DNA from: Nocardioides islandensis
GTDB lineage: Bacteria; Actinomycetota; Actinomycetes; Propionibacteriales; Nocardioidaceae
Assembly (NCBI RefSeq): GCF_015352455.1
Contig: NZ_JADKPN010000014.1
Coordinates: forward strand, 62,001-126,000
DNA: 64,000 bases
Direction of reading: 5' to 3'
The number at the start of each line of letters is the position of its first letter. The first letter of the stretch is position 1. Positions 36,063 through 46,600 of this stretch are shown piece after piece. Below the pieces are notes generated by a model that did not search any database, was not told the origin of the DNA, and worked only from the letters and a program-made list of their open reading frames with translations. A program made the position numbers and the translations under genes.

Positions 36063-36089
36063 AACGAGCAAAACCGCAGGTCAGCGGGG

Positions 36090-36140
36090 GTCTCGGGCTG
36101 TCTCAGGGCCGTCTGAGGGCCGTCTCGGGCCCGCCTCAGG
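36090..36140 (-). repeat. Degenerate 11-base tandem repeat at the end of the transglutaminase-fold gene
   Basis: About five copies of a GTCTCGGGCC/GTCTGAGGGCC-like unit run across the gene's stop codon region. On the minus strand they can pair as CTGAGGCGGGCC/GGCCCTCAG and may act as a terminator. Confidence 0.4.
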
Positions 36141-38454
36141 GGCGGAACGTCGTCAGGTTGAGCGCCGCTCGCACCCGCCGCCGCAGGCTCACGCCCTCCG
36201 ACATCGCCCTCCGCTCGGCCTCCACGGCCTCCCAGAAGGACTCCGCGTCGCGCGGACGGGGCAGCCGCGGGCCGAACACGTGGCTGTCGGCGCGCTGGGC
36301 GAGCGTGCCCGCCCCCGGCGTGCCGAGCAGCCGCGACTGCTCGCGCCGGGTCACCCCGGCGCCCACGGGCACCGCCTGGCCGAGGTCACGCGCGTGGTCG
36401 ACCAGCTCGCGCCACGCGCCCACGAACCGGGCCGAGATCCTGGCTCGGGTACGCCGCCGGCGCCGGCGCAGCAGCTTGGCCACCACGACCGACGACAGCA
36501 GGATCGTGATCGCGACCAGCGGGACGCCGACGTACGCGACGAGCCGCTGCACCCACACGCTCACCGGCCCGGCCTGGTCGTCCTGGGCGTCCTTGGCGGT
36601 CGAGCGGTTCTTGCGCACCTTCATGTCGGCGTCGTTCTGCTCGCCGGTGGTCGACGGCGGCGGGATCGGCGCGGGCGGGGGCACGACGGTGCCGCTCTGC
36701 TGCTGCTGACGGGTGGTCTGCTGCTCGGCCGGCCGGTCCTTGTCCATGAACAGGTCCGTGGGCAGCGTGCGCCACGAGCCGTCGGAGACCTGCACCTCCA
36801 CCCACGCGTGCACGTCGGCGCCGGTGACGTGGCCACCCTCGGGGACGACCGCGCCGAACACGACCCGGGCCGGGACGCCGATGCGGTTGGCGAGCAGGGC
36901 CATCAGCGCGGCGTACTGCTCGTCGTTGCCGACCACGAAGGGGGCGTTCACCCCGCCGGTGTCGTCGGTCAGCCGGTACCGGTTGTGGCCGGCGTGGTAG
37001 ATCTTCTCGCTCTCGATGACGCCGTCGGAGTACTTGCCCTCGGTCTTCAGGTGCCGCGCGATCGCGAAGACGCGGCGCATCGGCTGGGACTCCCCCTCCG
37101 ACCACTGCACCGCCTGCGTGTCCAGGAACCCGGCGGCGTCCGCCGCGGCGCCGACCACACCGGTGGTCGTGCTCTGCGGCGTCAGGTCGTCGTCGGGCTG
37201 GACCGACGTGAAGGTGTAGACGTCGCCCGGACGCACCCCGCTCGGCGTGACCGCGGACGACGTGGCCAGGTTGTAGCGGAAGGACTCGCTGAGCGTGGTG
37301 CTGTCCGGGCCGTCGAAGCGGAGGGACTGCAGTGCTCCCGTGGTCGGCAGCCACACCCCGCTGTAGCCGGGGCCGATGGTCACCCGCGCGTCGACGTGGC
37401 GACCGCGGGCCGGGTTGTCGATGACGCTGGACACCCGTTGGTAGGTGTCCGAGGCGGCGCCGGGCGAGCCCGGCGGCTGGGCGTTGTTGCTGGCGCCCCA
37501 GACCACCCCGTCGTACCGGTCGAGGACCGCGATCCGGACCCGGCTCCCGGCCGGGACGCCCTCGATGGTGAACAGCTCGGTGTCATGGAGGTTGCGCGGG
37601 TCGGAGCGGCCCGGCGGCAGTTGCACGTACCTGCGGAAGGAGGCGAGCGGGGAGGGGTACTGGCCGACGTCGAACGGCGGGTCGACGTGGGTGCGCAGGA
37701 TCACCCGGTCGGCGTCGCCGCCGGAGGCCCACGTGCCGACCGGCAGGGACAGCAGCCCGGCCACGCCGACCAGCGCGGCGCCGGTGCCGATGCGGACCAG
37801 CTTGCCCTGGGTGCTGCGGACCGGGGCCGAGATGCGGGCGTTGCGCAGCCCGAGCCAGGCCAGCGCCAGCACGCCGAACGCCCCGCCCTGGAGCCACAGC
37901 TGGTGCGGTCGGCCCACGCCGAGCAGGATCACCAGGGCCAGCAACGCCAGCGGCGGCAGCAGCGGCAGCGGCCCGCTGACCAGCGCACGCCGCGACTTCA
38001 CCATGCTCAGCACGGTCGCCAGCAGGCCGGTGACCAGCCCGAGCACCCAGGGCAGCACCAGCAGCCGGGACTCGCCGTCGACCGGGGGCAGCGTGGTCAG
38101 CAGGTCCTTCCAGCCGAACAGCGTCTCGTCGACGAGCAGCCGCCAGCCCGACGGACCCGGCAGGCCGTCCTGCTGGCGCAGGCAGAGCAGGGGCCCGAGC
38201 AGGAAGTACCAGAGCAGGACGAGCAGCGCGGCCACCACGCTCGGCCAGCGCAGCACGATCGTCACCACGACCGTGCTGAGCACCGCGAGCAGCGCGCCCA
38301 GCATGGCGATCCACCAGAACTCCGTCTCGGTGTACGTCGCTCCGAGCCCGGCGACCGCCACGGCCACCAGGGCCAGCACGAACGCCGCGTCGACGGCGAC
38401 CGTGCGGGCCTGGCTGAGCGTCAGCCGCCTGAGGAGCCTCACCGGACCGACCAC
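36136..38454 (-). CDS. TgpA-like membrane protein with transglutaminase-fold domain lacking the catalytic Cys
   Basis: A 772-residue protein. The first ~240 residues hold about seven membrane helices (VDAAFVLALVAVAVAGLGAT, MLGALLAVLSTVVVTIVL). A large extracellular part follows with a transglutaminase-like fold near 500-600: DEQYAALMALLANRIGVPAR and DVHAWVEVQVSDGSWRTLP, the latter with the usual His. The nucleophile Cys, normally in the first stretch, is replaced by Asp at about 511, so it is probably not a working protease or transglutaminase. A further membrane helix lies near 630-655, then a cytoplasmic tail. It overlaps the DUF58 gene by 16 bases, in a MoxR-DUF58-TgpA operon. Confidence 0.87.
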   Translation of the reverse strand: MVGPVRLLRRLTLSQARTVAVDAAFVLALVAVAVAGLGATYTETEFWWIAMLGALLAVLSTVVVTIVLRWPSVVAALLVLLWYFLLGPLLCLRQQDGLPGPSGWRLLVDETLFGWKDLLTTLPPVDGESRLLVLPWVLGLVTGLLATVLSMVKSRRALVSGPLPLLPPLALLALVILLGVGRPHQLWLQGGAFGVLALAWLGLRNARISAPVRSTQGKLVRIGTGAALVGVAGLLSLPVGTWASGGDADRVILRTHVDPPFDVGQYPSPLASFRRYVQLPPGRSDPRNLHDTELFTIEGVPAGSRVRIAVLDRYDGVVWGASNNAQPPGSPGAASDTYQRVSSVIDNPARGRHVDARVTIGPGYSGVWLPTTGALQSLRFDGPDSTTLSESFRYNLATSSAVTPSGVRPGDVYTFTSVQPDDDLTPQSTTTGVVGAAADAAGFLDTQAVQWSEGESQPMRRVFAIARHLKTEGKYSDGVIESEKIYHAGHNRYRLTDDTGGVNAPFVVGNDEQYAALMALLANRIGVPARVVFGAVVPEGGHVTGADVHAWVEVQVSDGSWRTLPTDLFMDKDRPAEQQTTRQQQQSGTVVPPPAPIPPPSTTGEQNDADMKVRKNRSTAKDAQDDQAGPVSVWVQRLVAYVGVPLVAITILLSSVVVAKLLRRRRRRTRARISARFVGAWRELVDHARDLGQAVPVGAGVTRREQSRLLGTPGAGTLAQRADSHVFGPRLPRPRDAESFWEAVEAERRAMSEGVSLRRRVRAALNLTTFRP

Positions 38455-39632
38455 CTGAGCAACGCGCCGAGGTCGTGCAGGTCGGCGATCTGGACGACGA
38501 CCAGGCCGCCGGTCTCGGTGACCCGGCTCTGCCGCGACGGGTCCACGATCAGGGCGTAACGCCGTACCTCCGGCGGGAAGGCCACGACCGCGCGCTGGAA
38601 GGACTCGAAGTCACCGCGAGCACCGGAGACCAGGAACAGCAGGCTGGTGTCCGGCGAGACCACGGCGGCCCGGTGCGCGGACGAGACCAGGCCGTTCGCG
38701 CCGATCTCCGCGCGGCACACCGAGTCGAGGGCCAGGTGCCCGGTGATGCCGGACGAGGCGCTGGTGCCGCACACGAACGACGTGTCGAACTCGTCGAGCG
38801 TCGCCCGCACCAGGATCGAGGCGGCCACGGACATCGCGGTCTCGAAGTCCTGGGACTCCGTCCACACCGTGGCGCTGTCGTCCACGACGAGCGTGACGTG
38901 GCTGCGGCGGGTGTCGAGGTACTGCCGGACGAGCAGCCGGCTGTCGTCGGCCACCGCCATCGCCTTGGCCGACGACTTCCAGTGCACGTGCCGCAGGTCG
39001 TCGCCCGGGACGTACTCGCGCAGCGCGTGGAAGGCGAGGTCGCTGTGGGACACCGCGTCGGTCGAGACGCCCTCGAGGTCGCGCAGCAGGCCCGCGCCGA
39101 GGGAGTCCATCGGCACCATCGGCGGGCGCACCAGGATCTCGGTGACATCGGTCCACTCCACGTCGCGGGACAGCAGCGAGAGCGGGTCGCCGCGCCGGGT
39201 GGTCGCCGGACCGACGGGGATCACCCCGCGGCGCTCGGTCCGGATGGTGAAGCTCTCGTCGTGGGTCTCGGTGGGGGCCAGACGCGGGACGGCGTAGCGG
39301 TGCACGATCGACCCGACGGGCAGCTCGAGCATGGTCGGCAGCAGGCCGTGGGTCGCGACGTTGCGGACGCGGACGCCGGCGGCCACCGAGCCCCCGGCGA
39401 TGACCCGCTCCGGCTGGAGCACGATGTCGACCCTGACGTTCGTGCGCCCGACCAGGAACGGCAGCGCGAGCACGAACACCAGCAGGCAGGCGGCCGCGAG
39501 CACCCAGAGCTCGCGCCAGTCGACGTACGCCGCGGCGACGACCAGCAGCAGGCCGGACCCGAGGATCGTCCACCCGAGCGGGTTGACGATCCCCAGCAGC
39601 CGGCGCAGCTGCGCCCTCGCCGATGCCCTCAT
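38439..39632 (-). CDS. DUF58 protein (vWA-like partner of MoxR)
   Basis: A 397-residue protein with two N-terminal membrane helices (LGWTILGSGLLLVVAAAYVD and LVFVLALPFLVG) and a conserved DUF58 core DDLRHVHWKSSAK near 215. The vWA-like fold follows (SHVTLVVDDSATVW). DUF58 proteins are usual partners of MoxR ATPases and help assemble or activate envelope complexes. It starts four bases after the MoxR stop and overlaps the transglutaminase-fold gene. Confidence 0.88.
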   Translation of the reverse strand: MRASARAQLRRLLGIVNPLGWTILGSGLLLVVAAAYVDWRELWVLAAACLLVFVLALPFLVGRTNVRVDIVLQPERVIAGGSVAAGVRVRNVATHGLLPTMLELPVGSIVHRYAVPRLAPTETHDESFTIRTERRGVIPVGPATTRRGDPLSLLSRDVEWTDVTEILVRPPMVPMDSLGAGLLRDLEGVSTDAVSHSDLAFHALREYVPGDDLRHVHWKSSAKAMAVADDSRLLVRQYLDTRRSHVTLVVDDSATVWTESQDFETAMSVAASILVRATLDEFDTSFVCGTSASSGITGHLALDSVCRAEIGANGLVSSAHRAAVVSPDTSLLFLVSGARGDFESFQRAVVAFPPEVRRYALIVDPSRQSRVTETGGLVVVQIADLHDLGALLRWSVR

Positions 39633-39636
39633 GACG

Positions 39637-40605
39637 TCAGGCCACGCGGTCCGTCGGGGGCGCGACGTTGTCGAGGAGGCGGGTGATGACGGTCTCGACC
39701 GTGACGCCGCTGAACTGCGCCTCGGCGTCGAGCAGGAGGCGGTGGCAGAGCACCGGCTCGGCCAGCTCCTTCACGTCGTCGGGCACGACGTGGTCGCGCG
39801 CGTCGGCAGCCGCCCACGTCTTGGCCACCCGGACCAGGGCGAGACAGCCGCGGGCCGACAGGCCGAGCCGCACGTGCGGCTGGCGACGCGACTCCTCCGC
39901 GAGCTCGGCGACGTACGTGAGGACCGCCGGGTCGACGTACACGTCGTCGGCCAGGCCCGACATCTGCCCGATCGTCGCCGAGGTGATGACCGGGGTGACC
40001 AGGGAGGCCCGGTCGCGGATCTTGGCGTTCACCAGCAGCTCGACGGTCGCGGCGCGGTCGGGGTACCCGACGGCGGTCTTCATCAGGAACCGGTCCAGCT
40101 GCGCCTCCGGGAGCCGGTAGGTGCCGGCCTGCTCGATGGGGTTCTGGGTGGCGATGACCAGGAACGGCCGGCCGACGGGGTGCGCGACGCCGTCGACGGT
40201 GACGCGGTTCTCCTCCATCACCTCCAGCAGTGCGGACTGGGTCTTGGGCGAGGCGCGGTTGATCTCGTCGGCCAGCACGATGGTGTGGAAGATCGGGCCC
40301 TGGTGGAACTCGAAGGTGCCCTTGTGCTGGTCGTACACCGTCACGCCGGTCACGTCGGACGGCAGCAGGTCGGGGGTGAACTGGATGCGCGCGTGGCTGC
40401 CCTGGATGGTGTTGGCCAGGGCGCGCGCCAGCATCGTCTTGCCGGTGCCCGGGTAGTCCTCGAGCAGGATGTGGCCCTCGGACAGCAGGCAGGTCAGTGC
40501 CAGCCGCACGACCCGGCGCTTGCCGAGCACGGCCTGTTCCATGTTGTCGGTCAGCTGGTCGAAGGTCTGCTTGAACCAGGCTGCCTGCTGCTGGGAGATG
40601 GTCAT
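39637..40605 (-). CDS. MoxR-family AAA+ ATPase
   Basis: A 322-residue AAA+ protein. Walker A is PGTGKT (52-57), Walker B is IVLADEINRASPKTQSALLE (about 111-130), and the sensor region is FLVIATQNPIEQAGTY. MoxR ATPases act as chaperones that insert cofactors or mature vWA partners, here presumably the DUF58 protein. It is the second gene of the operon after the giant surface protein, which ends 40 bases upstream. Confidence 0.93.
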   Translation of the reverse strand: MTISQQQAAWFKQTFDQLTDNMEQAVLGKRRVVRLALTCLLSEGHILLEDYPGTGKTMLARALANTIQGSHARIQFTPDLLPSDVTGVTVYDQHKGTFEFHQGPIFHTIVLADEINRASPKTQSALLEVMEENRVTVDGVAHPVGRPFLVIATQNPIEQAGTYRLPEAQLDRFLMKTAVGYPDRAATVELLVNAKIRDRASLVTPVITSATIGQMSGLADDVYVDPAVLTYVAELAEESRRQPHVRLGLSARGCLALVRVAKTWAAADARDHVVPDDVKELAEPVLCHRLLLDAEAQFSGVTVETVITRLLDNVAPPTDRVA

Positions 40606-40644
40606 CGGTGTCCTTGTCGTCGTCGTCGGGGACGGTCGTCGGGG

Positions 40645-43600
40645 CTAGGTCGTGGGCCAGGTGAAGTCTGCGGTGGCGACGCCGGCGCCGCCCGGCTGCT
40701 CGCAGTACACGTGGACGTTGCCGCCCGGCACGCCGAAGTAGAAGCGGGAGTCGAAGTCGGTGTTCGGTGACACGCCCTGGCCGGGCTGGTGGTCGTTGAC
40801 GATGCAGTAGACGGGCTGACCGGCGTCCCAGTTGCCGAGCGAGATGTGCACGAAGCCGCAGGAGACGTCGATGCAGTTGTTGGGGTCGCCGTCGGTACCG
40901 AGGGTGCGGCACGGCTGCTTGCCGGTCGACGAGTCGTCGCTGCACAGCGCTCCGCGGCTGACCACGATCACCGGCGGCGGCGGCGGGTCGGTGACGGCCG
41001 CGTTGGTCGCCGAGACCGGGCCGCGCGCCGGCGAGCCGTCGGCCAGGGTGACGGTGACGTTCTCGGTCTGCTTGTAGCCGAGGTCGATCGGTTGGGTGGT
41101 GAAGGACGAGACGCCGACCGGCACCGCGAACTGCTCGGCCCGGCCGCGGTCGCTGGTCACCGTCAGGGTGGCCGGGTCGCCGTTGCTGTCGACCTCGATC
41201 GTCCAGGAGATCTTGGTGACGTCGATGTTCGGCGTGATGCTGTGGATGTTGCCCTGGACCAGCGGCCCGTAGGTCTGGACGTTCTGCGTCGAGGACTGGC
41301 TGCAGGCGCCCTTCTCGTTGCAGACCTCGAGCATCACCGTGTGCGGGCCGAGGTTGTTCGGCACGTCGAACGTCGCCTCCGCGGACCCGATGGCCGCCAG
41401 GGACTGGACCTTGGCACCGTCGGCGTACACGTAGACGCGGGACTCGGAGCCGCGGGTCGCCGGCACCGTGAAGGTCGCATGGGCCTGGTTGTTGTTGCCG
41501 GTCGCCTCGACGTCCCACGAGCCCCAGGCCGCGGGCTTGCCGACGGCCTTCCACTGCGCGGCCGGCCCCATCGCGGACAGCACGCCGCCGGACTTGCCGT
41601 CCTTGTTGATGGCCTGGACGGTGTAGCTGTAGGTCTGACCCTCGTAGTCGATGTTGGCGTTGTCGCACCCGGTCGTCTGGATCTTGGTGCAGGTGGCCAA
41701 CGCGCTGCCGTCGCGGTAGACGGTGTAGCGGACCGGCCCCGGACCGTTGGGGTCCACGGGATCCCAGCTCAGCGACACCGCGCCCTGCGAGCCGGGGCTC
41801 TCCTGGTCGGTGATCGTGGGCGCGCGCGGCTGACCGGGCGGGCCGATGGGCTGGAACGGCGCCGACGTCAGGGCGCCGCCGGGGATGAAGCCGTTGAGCG
41901 GCGTGATCGTGAACGTGTAGCGCAGGTGGTTGTCGAGGCCGGTGGCGGTGTAGTTCGAGACGTACGCCGTGTCCTGGCCGCCGGCCCACTTCACGCGGTA
42001 GCTGATCTCGGCGCCGCCCTTGGTCTTCACCGGCTGCCAGGAGATGTGCAGCAGACCGTCGCCGGCCTCGACCAGCTTGATCCTGCCGACCAGGTCGATC
42101 GGGTCGTCCGGCATCGCGCCGACCGACGTGCCGCTCCAGTCGGAGAACCCGACGGCGTTGTGCGCGCGGACGCGGAACCGGTACGTCGTGCCGTTCTGGA
42201 GGCCGAGGATCGTGCACGAGGCGCCCCGGCAGCGCATCGCGTGGCCGAACTGGTCGGCCACCTCGTAGAAGTCGATGGGTGAGCCGTTGGACTCCGCCGG
42301 CCGCCAGTCGAGGCTGACCCTCGAGTCGAGCACCTCCTTGCCCGGGACGGGTGTGCCGGGCACCGACGGCGGGCCGAGCACGTCGAGGGAGATGCGCCCC
42401 TGCACGAGACGCCCCGGCGCGGAGTCACCGGCCACGTCGCTCATCACCACGCGGAACTCGGCATGGCCGTGCACCTTCGCCCCGGTCGTGATGGTGACCG
42501 ACGAGCCCTGGTGGGAGATGCGCACGTCGAGGCCGGTGAGCTGGTCGGCGCTGACGACGGTCGGCACCGGGTCCTGCACGCCGGGGGTGAGGTACTGCGC
42601 CAGGTCGATGGTCTGGGACTCCCCGGCCCGCAACGTCGAGACGCGGATCGGTGCCAGGGAGGGCGGTGGCGTCGGGATCACGCGGATGTTGATGCGACCC
42701 GGCGCGCTGTTGTCGGCCGCGACCCGGAGCGTGCCGGTGTCGCCCGGCGACGAGGCGCCGGAAGCGGTCACCTGGACCACGCCGTTGGCGTCGGGGGTCC
42801 CCGCGGTGAGGCCGGCCGCGGAGCCCTGGTCGAGGTCGGCGGACCAGGTGAGGCCGTCGACCTGGTCCGGCTCCGCGGTGAACACGTGGCACACGGCCGC
42901 GGTGTCGATCCGGACGGAGCCACCCTGGGGCACCTCGAGCGGGTCCTCGGGGCAGCGCAGGATCGGCCGGGTCTCCCCCACCTGGACGGGCACCGACAAG
43001 GTGGCCCTGATGCCGTCCGGGTCGTCGACGGACCGGCCCGTCGTGACCTCGAAGACGACCGCACCCGGCCCGGCGTACCGCTTGCCGGCGGAGACGCGGA
43101 AGGTGTCGTTGCCGGTCACCTCGGCCTGCACGCTCGACCTCGGCGAGGCCCAGATCCGGCTCTTGAGGGTGAAGGACACCGGTCCGCCCGCGGGGTCGAC
43201 CACGTAGTCGGACAGGTCGGCGTCGACCTTCTTGCCGGGGTCGACCTCGATGCCCGCGCCCTGCTTGACGAACGGCATGCCGGAACTCGCGGCCGGGACG
43301 TACAACGAGCCGGTCGCGGCCCCGCCGTCGGCGTCCTCGACCCGGAACGGCACGACCATGGGCTGCTCGGCCCGCTCGATGGTGATCTCGCCGCCGTTGA
43401 CGCTGGTGGCGATGCCGGCCGGCGCGTAGACCTGGGCCACGCGGAGGTCGTCGAACGGGCCGTCGGGGTCGTAGGCGCCGCTGGTCGACCCGGTGGTCGC
43501 CCCGTCGACGACCGAGCCCGCCGACAGGACGTCCGCGGTGATGCTCGCGCCGTCGCCCACCGCGCCGAAGGCGTCGGAGACGACCGGCGGGTTGTTGTAG

Positions 43601-46600
43601 CCCTTCGCCGTGCGCAGGGTGACCGTCGACTGCGAGCTGTCGAGCCCGTCGTTGATCCGGTAGACGACCTGGAGGCTGCGGCCGTCGACGGTCGAGGGCG
43701 CCTGGAGCTCCATCGGCCCGGTGCCGGACCGCAGGCGAACCCCGGGCGGCGGGTCGACGAGGGACACGGTGACCCGGCTGCCCGCGGCCACCAGGTCGTT
43801 GGCGAGCACGTCCACGACGGCCGTGCGGCCCGGCGCGACGGTGATCTGGTCGGGGACGGCCAGCGGCGGCTGCGGCGGGCCGGGCGGGGTCACCGAGACG
43901 CGGGCCGTGCCGGTGGACGTGGCGCCGAACGTGTCGGTGAGGGTGTAGGTGAACTCGTCGGTGCCCACCTGCCCGGGGTAGGCGGCGTACTCGATCGAGT
44001 TCGCGCCGATCCGGGTCACCCGACCCAGCGCGGGGGCCGAGTCGAGGCCGAGCAGCGTCACGGCGTCGCCGTCCGGGTCCACGCCGTACCCGGGCAGGCG
44101 CAGCTTGACGGAGTCGCCGGACACCGTGCGGCCCTCGAGCACGGGAGGTTCGGGGGGCTGGTTGTCGCGGACCCGCAGCGGCAGCACCGTCACCCGTACC
44201 TTGCCGGTCGCGGTGTCGCCCTGCTCGTTGGCGGCCTGGTAGCGGATGGTGACCCGCTTGGTGCCGGCGACGTCCGGCGCGACGTACCGGACGGCACGGC
44301 CCGTGACGTACGCCGAGCCGAGGTCGCCCTGGGGCGCTCCGATCGGCTGGACGTCCAGGCTGCCGGGCTGGTCGGCGAGCCCCTCGGTGACCAGGGACAG
44401 CGTGCCGCCGGACGGGCTGAAGTCGTTGTCGAGAACCGGGATCGACTGGGAGGTCCCGGCGCGCACCGTCACCTCGTCGTTCTGGGTGACCGGCGTGTTG
44501 TCCTCGGGCAGGGGCCGCTGGCTGACGACGACCTGCCCGGTGATGCCGGACGTGCGGCCGTTGCTGATCGTGTAGCGGACCAGCTGCGGGTTCGGGGTCA
44601 GCGCGCCCTGTCGCGCCGACACGCGCAGCCAGCGCCCGGCGACCACGGCCACGTCGAGCTGGTTGGCGTTGACGGCCTCGGCGCGCTGCACCGACAGCAG
44701 ACCGCCACCCGGGTCGACGTCGTTGGCCAGCACGTCGACGAGCGAGCCGGCCTGCCCGAACAGCGTCACGGTGTCGGGCACGGCCACCGGTGGCAGCGGC
44801 GGGTTCTCCGGCGCGCGCACGTCGACGCGGATCTTCCCGGTCGCGGTCTCGGCCGTGCCATAGGCGGCCTGGTAGTCGAGGAAGTACGTCTGCGCGGTCG
44901 TGGAGCGGAGCGTCACGGTGCCCTTGACCAGGTTCGTCGTGACCTCGGCGCCGGGCACCTGGGCGACCTTGCCCGCCAGCGCCAGCACGGCGTCCGGGTT
45001 GGCCGGGTCGGCGCCAGGCAGGTCGTTGGCCAGCGGGCTGATCACCACGGGCTCGCCGGTCTCGCCGGAGATCACGTCGGGCTCGGCGGTCGGGGCGACG
45101 CCGTCCAGGTCGTTGGGGTCCTGGACGCGGAACGCCAGGCTCTCGGCCACCGGTGCGCCGAGGCCGTCGGTGACGTCGTAGTCGACCTTGACCAGGCCGC
45201 CCTGCGCCGGCGCGTGGAAGCGCACCGCTCCGGCGCCGGTGACCCGTGCGTCCGCGCCGGTGCCGGAGCCGGACTCGGGCTGCGCGGACACCGTCGACAC
45301 GGGGTCGCCGTCGGCGGGGTCGCGCCAGTCGGAGAGGACGGGTACGTCGATGGTGCCGCTGGCCGGCACCGTCCAGACGCGGGGCTCGAACCCGTTGCGG
45401 AGCTCCGGCTCGGAGTTCTGCGCGCCCGCGGCGGTGATGCCGACGCGCACGGTGGCGTGCGCCGAGACCGACTGCCGGCCGTCGTCGATGAAGTACTCGA
45501 AGCTGGTGCCGCCCACCGCGTCGCCGGGCAGCGTGATCTGCACCGTCTGACCGTCGGGGCTGATCGCCAGCTGCCCGGTCGCACCACCCACCTGACGCAC
45601 CGAGCGGATCGCCAGCAGCCGGCCCGACGGGGCGGTGTCGTTGTCGAGCGGGTGCAGGATCGTGGTCCGGCCGGGCCGGGCGCCGAGGTCGTCGTCCTTG
45701 GCCTTGGGCGGACGGCGGTCGCCCTGGTCCTGCTTGTTCTCGTCGTCGTCGTCGTTCTTGTCCTGGGACTTCAGGTGGAAGGCGTCCCAGTTGTCGAGCT
45801 GGGTGGGCTCGTCGGAGTCGACGTCCCAGACGTGCCCGCTCGCGCGGTCGTTCAGCACGATCTGGCCACGGTTGACGCGGAAGACCAGGTCGGAGGTCTG
45901 CGCGTCCAACGCCTGCGGCACGCCCTCGATCTGCCCGCTCGAGGACCCGCAGGCCGTGACCACGGCCCCGGTGCCGCCCGCCCACGCGCCGTACACGCAG
46001 TCGCCGAGGCGCACGGGGTTCGCCGGCTCGCCACCGACCCCCTGATTGCCATTGCCGGCCACCGGAGTGACTGTGCTGATGTGGCCGCTCGCGAGGTCGA
46101 CGGCCAGTAGGCCGTCGCGCGCGCCCACGAGCACCGACGAGGCGCTCGGGCCGGGCTGCTGGAGCACCGAACCCTTCGGCACCTCGGCCTCGGCGCCGCC
46201 CATGACGACCAGGCGGCCGCTCGCGGAGTCGAGGACGACGGGGACGGCGCCCACCGCGGTGAGCGCGATCGCGTCGCTGAACGGGTCGCCGGGAAGCCGC
46301 TCGGTCGTCGGCGTGCCGAAGTCGATGTGGCCCGACTGGTGCAGCGTGAGGAGCTCGTCGGAGGTCGCGGACGCGGCGAACACCGTGCCGTCGAGCGCGA
46401 CGGCCAGCGCGGCGTCCTTGCCGACCGTGGCGACCGGGTCGGTCTGGTTGGCGAGCGATCCGACCGCGGGGATGCCGACGGCGGGGTCCTCGCGCGTCGC
46501 CCAGAGCTTGCCGGTCACGGAGTCGAGGACCGCGAGGCTGCCGCCCGCCATCCCGACCGCCGGGCTGCCCGGGATCGCGGCCTCCTGGTCGTCGGCCGCC

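Noticed and set aside
37445-38458. Long plus frames opposite the transglutaminase-fold gene
   Set aside because: Ser/Thr/Arg-rich composition and no domain; the minus frame has ordered membrane helices and domains.
42463-46110. A 1215-codon plus-strand frame and a 1505-codon minus frame over the giant surface gene
   Set aside because: Both are low-complexity Arg/Gly/Asp-rich shadows; the 2093-residue minus frame has real Ig-like and fibronectin repeats.
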